Source: an uncultured Lachnospiraceae bacterium | Lineage (GTDB): Bacteria > Bacillota > Clostridia > Lachnospirales > Lachnospiraceae | Direction: 5' to 3' | Assembly (NCBI GenBank): GCA_947576945.1 | Contig: CANPTH010000009.1 | Span: 19,352-83,351 of the forward strand | DNA: 64,000 nt | Shown: positions 10,229 to 19,810 of the stretch, piece by piece | How positions within the stretch are numbered: position 1 is the first letter of the stretch | Layout: each line of letters begins with the position of its first letter | Program-made: the position numbers and the translations under genes | The notes under the pieces: generated by a model | Database searches by the model: none | What the model was told of the DNA's origin: nothing | What the model saw: only the letters and a program-made list of their open reading frames with translations

Positions 10229-11488
10229 CTATGGACAAGGATGCTCTGCCATAAGGGCTTCTGCGATCTGGCGGGCGCCGGTACCGTCCAGGTAACTTCT
10301 CATAGCAGCGGAGACAGCAGCGCGGGCCGGATGATCGTGTGCCATCCTGATAAGAAACGAAGCGATATGGTGCAGGGTGGATGGGCAGGCGGAAACTGCG
10401 GATGCATCGGCAGGCTGTCCGGTGTTGGCAGCGGCTGCAGGACGGATGTCGCCGGCGCAGGGGATCAGGTCTTCCTTTGCGTAAGCTTCTGTGGCGACGC
10501 GCTGGTTCTCGGCCATAAGATAACTGACGGTGGGGACGCCGACAGCGCATAGCTCACACAGGGTAGTGCCGCCGGCGGAGACAGCCAGATCGCAGGAAGC
10601 CATCAAAGCCGCCACATTACTTACATTGGTATGAATGTGGAGGAAAGGATGGGTCTGCGCAAGGGCAGCCAAAGCCGCATAGCGTGTGTTTGCTCTGCTG
10701 GTCAGGATATGATAATGCATGGATTGCAGCACGGACTTGTCCTGCGTGGACAGCTGTTGTAAAGATATATCCTGTAAAGGCCCATCCTGTATAGCGCAGT
10801 GATCCTGGCGGCCGTGAGCGATATTCTGCGACGGAGCGAAGATGTCGGACGGATCGTCGTAGACTATCTGCAGCAGCCCTTCCGCCACGCGATAAGGATC
10901 GGTGCCGCCTGTCGATAACAGCACATGCTCGGCTTTGCGGCGGACTTGATAGGCAGGTGAGAGGAACTGTTCCCGAAGCGGCGTATACTGTATTCCCAGC
11001 AGCTTGCGGCCGGCATTGTCATAAGCGGCGCAGTCTTCACTGGTATCATAATTGACCACCAGGTCTACGGCGCAGTCGAAACTGCGCAGATCGTCCAGAT
11101 AAGCCGTTTTGAAATAGCGCCGAAGGACCGCGAAATAGGACGTAGTGGCAGAATAGGAATCTATGAAAAGCCATGGCATGTTGTGTGAGGCGTGGGAGCC
11201 ATCCCTGGCAGGACGGTCATTTTCTGTGGGCATGTCCGAGGCAAGACAGGAGAGCAGGGCGGGGATCTCCGAGTCCAATTCCCGGTAGCTGTGTTCCAGA
11301 CAGAAGACCGCAAATTCCCGGGGTGCGGTAAAGCGTTCTTCCAGAAGCGTAAGACTTTCCTTATCGGATACGATAAATTTAACATCTGCGCCTATCTTCA
11401 CGCAGGCGCGCGCGATGGCGAGACATCTTACAAGGTGTCCGGTCGCGATCTTGCTGTTTCCGTCTGTTCTAAAGTAAATGTCAGTCAT
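10229..11488 (-). CDS. pseG: UDP-2,4-diacetamido-2,4,6-trideoxy-beta-L-altropyranose hydrolase
   Basis: MTDIYFRTDGNSKIATGHLVRCLAIARAC, LFIDSYS, LLSTGGTDPY, DLAVSAGGTTLCELCAVGVPTVSY; carries long low-complexity insertions. Confidence 0.85.
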   Translation of the reverse strand: MTDIYFRTDGNSKIATGHLVRCLAIARACVKIGADVKFIVSDKESLTLLEERFTAPREFAVFCLEHSYRELDSEIPALLSCLASDMPTENDRPARDGSHASHNMPWLFIDSYSATTSYFAVLRRYFKTAYLDDLRSFDCAVDLVVNYDTSEDCAAYDNAGRKLLGIQYTPLREQFLSPAYQVRRKAEHVLLSTGGTDPYRVAEGLLQIVYDDPSDIFAPSQNIAHGRQDHCAIQDGPLQDISLQQLSTQDKSVLQSMHYHILTSRANTRYAALAALAQTHPFLHIHTNVSNVAALMASCDLAVSAGGTTLCELCAVGVPTVSYLMAENQRVATEAYAKEDLIPCAGDIRPAAAANTGQPADASAVSACPSTLHHIASFLIRMAHDHPARAAVSAAMRSYLDGTGARQIAEALMAEHPCP

Positions 11489-11601
11489 TATTACCTCCCT
11501 TATATCAGACCATTTTCAGGATACTTCACTGTTATGCCCACGGCAGATCTGTCTGACGCTTAGTATAATACTAAAGTATTTGCCTGAAAGCCGCAATCTG
11601 G

Positions 11602-12028
11602 TCAAATATTCAACAGGTCAGCCATATTTGAGAAGTTGATAAGCAGATCATCGTAGATGCCAGCCCTTACAGAATCAGCAAAGGTATAATCTCCGGTATC
11701 CTCTGATTCAAAATTGTAAACAAGGACACGGTTCTTCTCCGGGTCAACGATCCAATATTCCCTGACGCCTGCAGTGCGGTATTTAAAGAGTTTTGTGAAA
11801 TAGTCCATACGCCTGCTGCCGGGAGATACAATCTCTATGATCCAGTCCGGTGCTCCAGTGCATCCTTTGTCGTTAAGCTTGTCGGGATCACAGATCACAC
11901 TGATGCCTGCGATTGGGCGGAATCATATAGTATATCTGGCCGTCAACCAGTTCGGCTCTGCTGCCCTCCGGCAAACTGTAGATATCGTCGATGGTATAAA
12001 GCTTTTCTTGTGCCAGTGGTGGTGACAT
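11602..12028 (-). pseudogene. Uma2-family (DUF820) endonuclease, internally deleted and frameshifted
   Basis: N-terminal fragment from 12028 (MSPPLAQEKLYTIDDIYSLPEGSRAELVDGQIYYMIPPNRRHQ) runs straight into C-terminal AGISVICDPDKL...PDWIIEIVSPGSRRMDY in another frame. Confidence 0.75.
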
Positions 12029-12305
12029 AGTAACACTTCCTTTCCTGGTTATTGTATGTGGTTTAGCGCTGCTTATTCTCCAGAGCCGGCAGCAGGCTTT
12101 TTAATATCGTCAATTGTCAAGGTAACAGATTGGCCGTCAGGAGCTTTACATTGGAGTTTCCATCCCATTCGTTAGCCACCTGTTCATTAGTTCTGATGTT
12201 AACATACCATAAATGATTATAAAGTTCTAGATAAAGAAATAAAGTAATCAAAAATGAAATAAGAACTGAATATTTTTTATCTGGGATTTTTCAAAGGAAT
12301 GATGA

Positions 12306-12334
12306 TTGACAGCATTGCGTCAGCATTATATACT
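12306..12334 (+). promoter_or_regulatory. Sigma70-type promoter of blaI-like operon
   Basis: TTGACA (12306-12311) N17 TATACT (12329-12334). Confidence 0.8.
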
Positions 12335-12340
12335 TATAAC

Positions 12341-12357
12341 GACTAATAATAATAGTC
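12341..12357. promoter_or_regulatory. Putative BlaI-family operator GACTA-N7-TAGTC
   Basis: Inverted repeat GACTAATAATAATAGTC directly downstream of the -10; same architecture recurs at 14234-14250. Confidence 0.7.
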
Positions 12358-12380
12358 AATTAGAAAAAGGAGAGGTACAG

Positions 12381-12743
12381 ATGAAAAGCATTTTCAGTAT
12401 TACCAATGCGGAACGAGAAGTGATGGAAAAGCTTTGGGATCAGAAGGAAAGCATCAGACAGTCTCAGCTGCTGACGCTGTTTGAGGAAGACGGAAAGGAG
12501 TGGAAGCGGCAGACGCTCAATACTTTCCTGGTAAACCTGGAAGAAAAGGGATTGGTCGTAAGAGAAAGAAGGATGGTCAAAGCCGTATATGGCAGGGAAG
12601 AGTACAACCTGATGCGGATGAAAGAAGAGATTGACCATATGTATGGCGGTAAGTTGAGTAATTTCGTGGCTGCCTTTACCGAGAAGAATGGGATTGATGA
12701 GGAGGAAGCTCAGGTGTTGCTCAAAATTCTGGAAAACAAGTAA
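12381..12743 (+). CDS. BlaI/MecI/CopY family transcriptional regulator
   Basis: ATG at 12381 after AGGAG; ITNAEREVMEKLWDQKESIRQSQLLTLFEEDGKEWKRQTLNTFLVNLEEKGLV. Confidence 0.9.
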   Translation: MKSIFSITNAEREVMEKLWDQKESIRQSQLLTLFEEDGKEWKRQTLNTFLVNLEEKGLVVRERRMVKAVYGREEYNLMRMKEEIDHMYGGKLSNFVAAFTEKNGIDEEEAQVLLKILENK

Positions 12744-12752
12744 GGAGAGACG

Positions 12753-14126
12753 ATGGGATATCTGATGGTAATGTCTTTGTCAGGGACAGTCATGACAGGC
12801 ATCTGCGCATTGATAAGAGGCTGGCGGAAGCATAAGATCAGTGCCAGATCAGCATATTTTCTGGCCAAAGCAGCAATTCTGTATTACCTTATACCATTGC
12901 CTGAACTCGGAGAACGGTACAGCCGGATGCTGATGTATGTAACAGGCATCGGATCCCGGCATGTGTCTGACTTCTCACCCCGTTGGTCTTATTATATGAT
13001 CCGCGCAAATGGGGATCTGTATATCAACTCTTATATGAAAATACAATATATGGCAGCCACCATATGGATCCTGGGAGCCGTGTCTGTTTTTCTGGCAGAG
13101 CTGCTTGCCCATTACAGGAGTGGAAGGAGACTTGTAGATTGCATGGATGAGGCAAAGGTATCTGCCGAAACATGGGGGATCAGGAGAGGCGGCAGATTTT
13201 GCCATATACAGCAGAGAGTCACGGTATATCGGGATGTGCCGGATGGACAGGATATGACATTCGGATTGTTTCGACCGGTTATTCTATGCACGCTGAAAGA
13301 CGGAAAAAAGCAGGAAGAGTATGCACTGCAGCATGAACTGGTCCATGTCAGGAGAGTGGATATTTTCTGGAAGATGCTGCTGCGTCTGGCGACGATCCTG
13401 CACTGGTGGAATCCGGCGGTGTGGTATCTTTACCATGATTTTGAACGGCTGTGCGAATGTTCTTGTGATGAAATAGTTCTGCAGGGAAAGACAGAGGAGG
13501 AGAAGAAAGATTATCTGCGCCTTGTGGTCATAGAAGCAGAAAAAGTAAAAAAGGGTAAAAGAAAATCAGAGAACCCCCGCTGGGGATTGGGGTTTGAACT
13601 GGGAAAAGAAGCAAGAAGAATAGAGGAAAGGATGGAAAACGCAATGCGGACGAAGAAATGGAATAGCGCGGCAGCCATGCTGCTTGTAATAGTATTGACT
13701 ATGATCAATTCAGCAACAGTTCTGGCATATCCGAAAGTATATACGGAAACACAGAAAGAGGGGGTATCGGAAGAAATAATCGAAATGGAGTTGAATGGGG
13801 ATTCCATTCAGTTTGTTCCGGACGACGCCAGTGAGGAAGAAGCGAAAAAGGATCGTGGGTATATAGTAAGGCAGATTCAAGTCAGATATGAAGAGCAGTT
13901 TACGGATATAGACGGGAATATTTTTCCGGTAAATGACATTACAAATGAGAATATGTATAGCAGCTGCAGCCATACTTATGTCTCCGGTATAAGAAGCAAG
14001 CATGGTAAGAATAAGGATGGGACTTGTACACTTGCTGTGTTTTATGCAGAAAGATGCAGTAAGTGCAGTGATGTGGTAATGGGAAATAGATTGTTTGTGG
14101 CAAATTTCGATCTATGCTCACATTGA
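12753..14126 (+). CDS. BlaR1/M56-family membrane metallopeptidase
   Basis: N-terminal TM segments, EYALQHELVHVRRVDIFWKM (HELVH zinc motif), paired with BlaI-like repressor. Confidence 0.88.
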   Translation: MGYLMVMSLSGTVMTGICALIRGWRKHKISARSAYFLAKAAILYYLIPLPELGERYSRMLMYVTGIGSRHVSDFSPRWSYYMIRANGDLYINSYMKIQYMAATIWILGAVSVFLAELLAHYRSGRRLVDCMDEAKVSAETWGIRRGGRFCHIQQRVTVYRDVPDGQDMTFGLFRPVILCTLKDGKKQEEYALQHELVHVRRVDIFWKMLLRLATILHWWNPAVWYLYHDFERLCECSCDEIVLQGKTEEEKKDYLRLVVIEAEKVKKGKRKSENPRWGLGFELGKEARRIEERMENAMRTKKWNSAAAMLLVIVLTMINSATVLAYPKVYTETQKEGVSEEIIEMELNGDSIQFVPDDASEEEAKKDRGYIVRQIQVRYEEQFTDIDGNIFPVNDITNENMYSSCSHTYVSGIRSKHGKNKDGTCTLAVFYAERCSKCSDVVMGNRLFVANFDLCSH

Positions 14127-14196
14127 TCTGGATTAGATCTGTTTTCAGGTGAGTGGGGATGGAGATGTTTAGTAGTCTGCTATTCTGCAATTCATG

Positions 14197-14250
14197 TTGA
14201 CAGAAGAAAGTAAGGATGATAAGATGCATATATGACTATAAAAAATAGTC
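14197..14250 (+). promoter_or_regulatory. Second promoter plus BlaI-type operator
   Basis: TTGACA (14197-14202) N17 TAAGAT (14220-14225), then GACTATAAAAAATAGTC (14234-14250) inside a roughly 21-bp imperfect palindrome. Confidence 0.65.
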
Positions 14251-14382
14251 GTATATGCATCTTATATTATGTTAATCCATGGTATAGCATAAGACGTAGA
14301 TTATTTTTATCATTTGGCGTATCAAATAAAAATGTGAAAATGAACAGTGTGCTGATTCAAAACCGAAAAGGGGGATTTTGCT

Positions 14383-15336
14383 ATGGAAATGGGAATTGAC
14401 TATCTTGCGGCAGGAACGGGCGGAGTCTATTGGGACAGAGTACAGAAGAAAAACCGTGCCGAGTATAAGTCGCCGGACAATTCTTCCGAAGATGTGAAAC
14501 GTGCAGGGGAAGTGAGGGAACAGTTAACGGGGGTTACGCTTACAATGTCACCGGAGTCTGAAGAATTCACAGCAAGGTTGGCTGAGAGAAAGGCATTAGA
14601 GCGCGCGCAACAGTTACGTTTCCAGCAGGAAAATGATCCTTTGCAGATGCAGAATCCGTTCGACAGGATTGGCACGCAGTTCGCAACGATCAGCAAGGCA
14701 TTGTCAAATATGGGCTATTATGATAACTTAAGCGATGAAGAGGTTTTAGAGACAGAGACACTTCTTGCAAATATTACGTATGGAATGAACAATCTGTGTG
14801 GCAACTTAAGGGTGGAAAATGACGACCAATTGCAGGAACTTTCGTCTTATGCGGCGCGATTTGAACTGGAATCTTCAACAGCGGCTTTGAGACAGTTTGC
14901 GAATAAGTATCTGCCGGAGCATATGCAGGAACGTTTTCAGGGATTGGTTGATAAGTATTATGAGCACAATTCCAGGGCATTGGAAGGGTATCGTTCCAAC
15001 AAAGAGATTATGAGCGAACTGCAGGCACGTATTTATGACAGAACAGAAAATGCCAGAGTCATTGGACCGAGTGAGGCAGAGCGAATGAAGCATCTTTACG
15101 GAAAAGTAAAGGTAAAGGATGAGGAGATAAACAGTGCTGTTAATGACTGGCGTGCTTGTTTTCGGGATCTTTCGGAAGGAAATCAGCCCGTTAAGGATGT
15201 GATGGGGAAGATTCAGGGTATATTGAATCGGTTGGCATCCGGGAACAGCAAGAATAAGATGTTTTTGCAGTATGTGAACGAATGGAACATATTTCCGATT
15301 GAAAATGCAAAATTGTATTGGTCTGCATTGGTATGA
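14383..15336 (+). CDS. Hypothetical protein (317 aa), no family recognised
   Basis: Intact ORF after AAAGGGGG RBS; highly charged, probably helical. Confidence 0.75.
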   Translation: MEMGIDYLAAGTGGVYWDRVQKKNRAEYKSPDNSSEDVKRAGEVREQLTGVTLTMSPESEEFTARLAERKALERAQQLRFQQENDPLQMQNPFDRIGTQFATISKALSNMGYYDNLSDEEVLETETLLANITYGMNNLCGNLRVENDDQLQELSSYAARFELESSTAALRQFANKYLPEHMQERFQGLVDKYYEHNSRALEGYRSNKEIMSELQARIYDRTENARVIGPSEAERMKHLYGKVKVKDEEINSAVNDWRACFRDLSEGNQPVKDVMGKIQGILNRLASGNSKNKMFLQYVNEWNIFPIENAKLYWSALV

Positions 15337-15452
15337 GCATACGCTAAAAAGGGTATGTAAGGCGATAACAGAATAGCAGATAGGGACGAGGGAGTGGTTG
15401 CAGATTCAATCTGCTGATAAAATAGAAATAAAGAGATTGTCAGAAAGAAACG

Positions 15453-16640
15453 ATGAGTATGCAGATAAAACCCAAAATACTATATTTAAGCATTATAATG
15501 TTTATATTTCTTTTGGCTGCATGCGGTCAATCAGAAATGCATGCGAATAATAACAATATATTGGAAAGCGATAAAGCGTTAGAAGAGAATGCATTAACAA
15601 CTGAATTACGAAAGAGTGAAGAAGGTAACAGATCCGTACGATTAGAGAAGGTTCCCTTTGAAGTAGAACTGCGTGACGATCAATTTGTCACGGTCTGTGA
15701 TATCAGGAATTTCCGCATATTATGTTACGTTTGGCATTGGAACGAAGGTTATGCTTTTGCGTTGACAGACGAGATTCTTGTATGGAATATGAATACCCAT
15801 GAAACAGAACGAACAATTGATATGAAGCAGGAATATCTGTTCTCGGCAGTATTGGATGATGATGGAGGAATCTGTTTGAGCTGTGCTGATGTGAACGACT
15901 GCAAGGGCAAAAAATGGGAGCTGCGTTACCTGAAAAATGGCACGGAGAAGTTTACCGTCCTGGAAAAGGAAACAAGCACTCTGGAAGCAGGCTGGGGGAG
16001 CCCATGGCTGGTACACTTTGGAAACCAGGTGGCGGGAATCTGTGAAAAGGAAGCGGAAGGCGGACAAAGCAGTTTTGAATGTTTTACTGTAGAGAATGGA
16101 ATGCTGGAAACGGTGGAAGCAGTAGAATGGAATCAAGATGCTGAATATACATCCAATGGAATATCCGGCGGAAAGGATTTTTTAACATACCTGGTGGAGA
16201 GAGAGACAGGTCTTTCTTTTCAGATTGTGAAATCGGATAGGAGCGTTATCGAAATTCCCTGGGAAAATGAGGGGTATGGTTTCGTGACCACAGGGCATCT
16301 CCTGATTCAAAGCGGTCAGGGTGAAAAGGACGGGCAGCATGTCATTTACGTGCATAATATAGAGACGGGAGAAGAAGAAAAATATCGGGTAAGAAGTCAT
16401 GGATTTCGGATGCTGGCAGACGGTGAAGACTCTTTTTATTCTGTAGACAGTTTTTATAACATTTTTCATACAATACTAAGAAATGGCGGTGCAGAGGAAT
16501 CGTTTTTGAATATGCCCAAAGAACTGCAGCATAAGAATGTTACTTTTCTGGCGGATGAAATGGGAGCCGTTTATTTTGTTTATGAGGACCTTCCGGAGAA
16601 AGATTTTCCGGTGGAAATATATAAAGCGGAAATACACTGA
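15453..16640 (+). CDS. Lipoprotein, probable beta-propeller-like
   Basis: Lipobox ILYLSIIMFIFLLAACGQ; repetitive W/aromatic strand-rich body. Confidence 0.75.
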   Translation: MSMQIKPKILYLSIIMFIFLLAACGQSEMHANNNNILESDKALEENALTTELRKSEEGNRSVRLEKVPFEVELRDDQFVTVCDIRNFRILCYVWHWNEGYAFALTDEILVWNMNTHETERTIDMKQEYLFSAVLDDDGGICLSCADVNDCKGKKWELRYLKNGTEKFTVLEKETSTLEAGWGSPWLVHFGNQVAGICEKEAEGGQSSFECFTVENGMLETVEAVEWNQDAEYTSNGISGGKDFLTYLVERETGLSFQIVKSDRSVIEIPWENEGYGFVTTGHLLIQSGQGEKDGQHVIYVHNIETGEEEKYRVRSHGFRMLADGEDSFYSVDSFYNIFHTILRNGGAEESFLNMPKELQHKNVTFLADEMGAVYFVYEDLPEKDFPVEIYKAEIH

Positions 16641-17020
16641 ATATAGGTATAATTTATGTTATACTTGAGAAGTAACCATCATTCGATCAATGTTCTGCAG
16701 TCAAAATGCTCATCCATCAGATGCAGCAGGAAGAGGGTTTTTCGTGGATCCTGCCCGCACCCGGTCTTCAGCCTTTCCTTTTCCAGATACCAGGTAAGAT
16801 GCTTCAATAGAGCATATAGATTTTCAATTTCTATATGCCCTAACGCTGTTACTATAAAGGTCTAAAAACACACTATTCTTTGCGGTACGCTTTGCTTTAA
16901 CTTCCTGCGTCTGTCTTTACAATAAAATTCGCATTAAATTTCTTTCGCCCTCCGTTTCATTCTGCTCTGTTGCCTGTTATGCTGACGGCCCTCGTTCTGA
17001 AGTTCCCTCACAAGGTTCTT

Positions 17021-19027
17021 TTATTGTAACTGATTACCTCGGTATAGGCTAAGTTTCGTAAACCGCAGAGATTGTAAACGGCATACTATGCCGTTGGAGA
17101 TCCTGACATGGATGCTGAGCGATCGGCCATTAACGGACAGATCCTTTATAACAGCTGAAGTCTGATCCGACATTAGCTTTGTGGAGGCGATGACCTCCTC
17201 CTGATCCCATACTTCCATAACACCGATGGAAGTTTGCTGGCTGCTGTCCGCTGTACTCTCGTAGGATAACGCGATATGATAGGTTCCTGTTACCGGTGAG
17301 AGCGCGCTGCTGCAAACGGCTTCTTCCCCGTTGCCGTTCACTTCCAGTTCTCCGGCGTCATTGACAGTACTGTTGGCGGAGTTAGCCGTATAGCCGGGGG
17401 AGAAGAAGAAATCCATAGAATCCCCGAAAGCGGAGAATCCGGAGAGATTATCAAAGAGATTGACGGGGGCATAGTATACATCATACCATCTGATTTTTCC
17501 GATCTTTTCGTACTGAGAACTGATGTAGGCAGGGAGATACAGGTCGGGAGTCTCCCACTCATACACCAGGATCAGATTGCGGTCGCCGTGACTGCTCCTG
17601 TCCAGATAGGACTGGTAATAGTCATACACCACAAGCCCATCGCCGGCATTGTATCCGCAGTAAGTGCGCGTAGGATCCAGAAGACGACAGATTTCAGGAG
17701 TCTTTTCGTCAGGAATGAAGAAGACGCTTTCCACATCCTGCTCCAGTCCGTCTATGTAATTACAGATATCGTTGGCATAGAGGGAGCTTTCACGGTTCTC
17801 CAGGATCCGTCTGTCGCTGCCGGACGCGAGAAGAAGCAGGCAGACGGCAGTGAGGGCAAAGAGACATGAGCGAAACAGGCGGTTGGTGGATCTGGCCCAT
17901 TGTGCGATCTGCATGGGAAGAAGCACCATGAGAGGAATGAGGGCGATCAGGTAGTAACGGTATTCCATGGTCAGATTCCCAGGGCTGTATCTGGTGTCAA
18001 TGAAAAGCAGAATTATCAGGTTCCAGGGAAGGAGGAGCGCAAGAAGAGGTCTTGCGCTCACTGTCTCTTCCGGGCGCAACAGCACACACATCTGGCCGGC
18101 ACAGGCAATAAGAAGCAGGAACAGGAGCAGCATTCTGAGCAGATACAGCACGCCGTCAACAGAGACGGCGGCAATATCCTGTGTAGGGATAGTGTCCAGT
18201 GCCTGAAAAAGTCCCAGGAAGACAGCATTGAAGTTCAACTGCCAGTTCTCCGGTTTGGTCAGAAAGAGGATATTGCCTCTGGCAATGATACCGCTCATTT
18301 TACCGGCCAGGGAGCCTGTCAGGAAGGCAGCCAGACTGAGAACGGCCAGAGCGAGATGATATCTGTTGTATTTCCGGATCTCCCGGTGATACAGGAAATC
18401 GAACCCTGTATAGAGTAACAGCGGAAGGATGCCGCAGAACATCACGTAGAAACCGCTGGACAGGGATGTGAGGAAGAGAAGCAGGAAATAGGCTGCAAGG
18501 AGCAGGAGATTTCCTATCCTTCTCCTTCTGCCTGCAGGAACGGTGAGCAGCAGGATACAAAGCAGGGGCAGCATCACTTTGATCGTGTACTGGGCGCCGT
18601 TGAAGAACATCATGTTAAAGTATTCCAGCATACCGTAGGCGTAAGGCGTCAGTACGAGGATCACGGCCGCAAGCGCATGGCTTCGGTACGGAGTATGGCG
18701 GAAAATGCCGTAGATGATGCCGGCAAAACTGCAGACCATGACAAGATTTCCAAGCCCGAAGGAGAGAAAGATGTTATGCGTGAGTGCATAGAAGGGTACG
18801 GCCAGAAGCAGAGAGCAGTCCAGTTCCATGGTTGTGATATATTTCCAGTCAGGAAGGAAGAAGGATCCGTTCCGGCACATTTCCAAAGCATGCATATACA
18901 GCTTTGCGCCATCGTAGTCGATCATCTTCGGAGATTCGACAAGATTCATATAGGCAAGGAAAAGAATCTGGCCTGCTGCGATCAGCAGAAGAAATAACTT
19001 GTAGTATCGCTCGGCATGTTTTCTCAT
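17021..19027 (-). CDS. Polytopic membrane protein, GT-C glycosyltransferase-like
   Basis: About 10 predicted TM segments, large extracytoplasmic C-terminal region. Confidence 0.6.
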   Translation of the reverse strand: MRKHAERYYKLFLLLIAAGQILFLAYMNLVESPKMIDYDGAKLYMHALEMCRNGSFFLPDWKYITTMELDCSLLLAVPFYALTHNIFLSFGLGNLVMVCSFAGIIYGIFRHTPYRSHALAAVILVLTPYAYGMLEYFNMMFFNGAQYTIKVMLPLLCILLLTVPAGRRRRIGNLLLLAAYFLLLFLTSLSSGFYVMFCGILPLLLYTGFDFLYHREIRKYNRYHLALAVLSLAAFLTGSLAGKMSGIIARGNILFLTKPENWQLNFNAVFLGLFQALDTIPTQDIAAVSVDGVLYLLRMLLLFLLLIACAGQMCVLLRPEETVSARPLLALLLPWNLIILLFIDTRYSPGNLTMEYRYYLIALIPLMVLLPMQIAQWARSTNRLFRSCLFALTAVCLLLLASGSDRRILENRESSLYANDICNYIDGLEQDVESVFFIPDEKTPEICRLLDPTRTYCGYNAGDGLVVYDYYQSYLDRSSHGDRNLILVYEWETPDLYLPAYISSQYEKIGKIRWYDVYYAPVNLFDNLSGFSAFGDSMDFFFSPGYTANSANSTVNDAGELEVNGNGEEAVCSSALSPVTGTYHIALSYESTADSSQQTSIGVMEVWDQEEVIASTKLMSDQTSAVIKDLSVNGRSLSIHVRISNGIVCRLQSLRFTKLSLYRGNQLQ

Positions 19028-19353
19028 TTATGTTTGTCTCCTTTCGGGTGTCAAAGCTGTTTCCGGTCACGAATCAGAACTGCATACCTGCTATGCTGTT
19101 CGTGATAATTTAAAGAATAATACATGAACCTTTCAATAAGATGAAGATAATATTACAGTTTTGTAATAATGGGTCGTCGGACGCCTTGCAGCGGGGTGCA
19201 GTGACGAACGGTGACCATTTGGATGTGGTGGATTATACTAAGCGATCATGGTTTTTGTATCTCTTCTTTTTGGGAATTGTGTACCCATAGAAAGCGGGAT
19301 TGTAAATATACATTGCAGGCATTAGGCACATATTTTATAATCAACTATATAAA

Positions 19354-19548
19354 TTGACATTTAAGGAGGCAGGCATGTTAAACAAGAATGACTTTGACCT
19401 GTGGGCAGATGGATATGACATAACGGTGGGGATTTCCGATGAAGAAAATACATATCCGTTTGCCGGTTACCGGGATGTGCTTGGAAACATCTTTCATGCC
19501 ATTATGGAAAAACCAAACGCAACAGTGCTTGATGAAGCCGTTGCGTGA
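19354..19548 (+). pseudogene. 5' fragment of class I SAM-dependent methyltransferase, truncated
   Basis: LNKNDFDLWADGYDITVGISDEENTYPFAGYRDVLGNIFHAIMEKPNATVLD then abrupt EAVA*; the expected glycine-rich SAM loop is missing. Confidence 0.7.
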
Positions 19549-19810
19549 TTGATACAAGGATTTCTGCCCGTTTTCGTTAGGGCGTTTGAGGTTACATAGA
19601 AAATACCGCCTTTCTCATACTGAGGGGTGTGCAAAATGCAGTGTGAAACAGAATGATAAGCAGAAAACCTTGCGTTCATTATTAAATACGCATATGCTGA
19701 AGACAGTTTTTGCATACACTCATAACGAAAAGTAAATTACATAACGAAAAGAAAGTCCTATCGTTATGTGCGTGAACACGCCAGAAATATCGAATCGGGA
19801 GATAGTGGCT

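Noticed and set aside
12070-12165. Possible small minus-strand gene (GWKLQCKAPDGQSVTLTIDDIKKPAAGSGE)
   Set aside because: Only a short C-terminal-like fragment without a supported start; probably a remnant and too weak to call.
12381-14126. Beta-lactam resistance operon (blaZ/mecA type)
   Set aside because: The BlaI/BlaR1-type pair is present but no beta-lactamase or PBP2a gene is adjacent; the ligand cannot be inferred.
14221-14265. Intrinsic terminator after blaR1
   Set aside because: The long palindrome lacks a T-tract on the plus strand and fits better as an operator downstream of a promoter.
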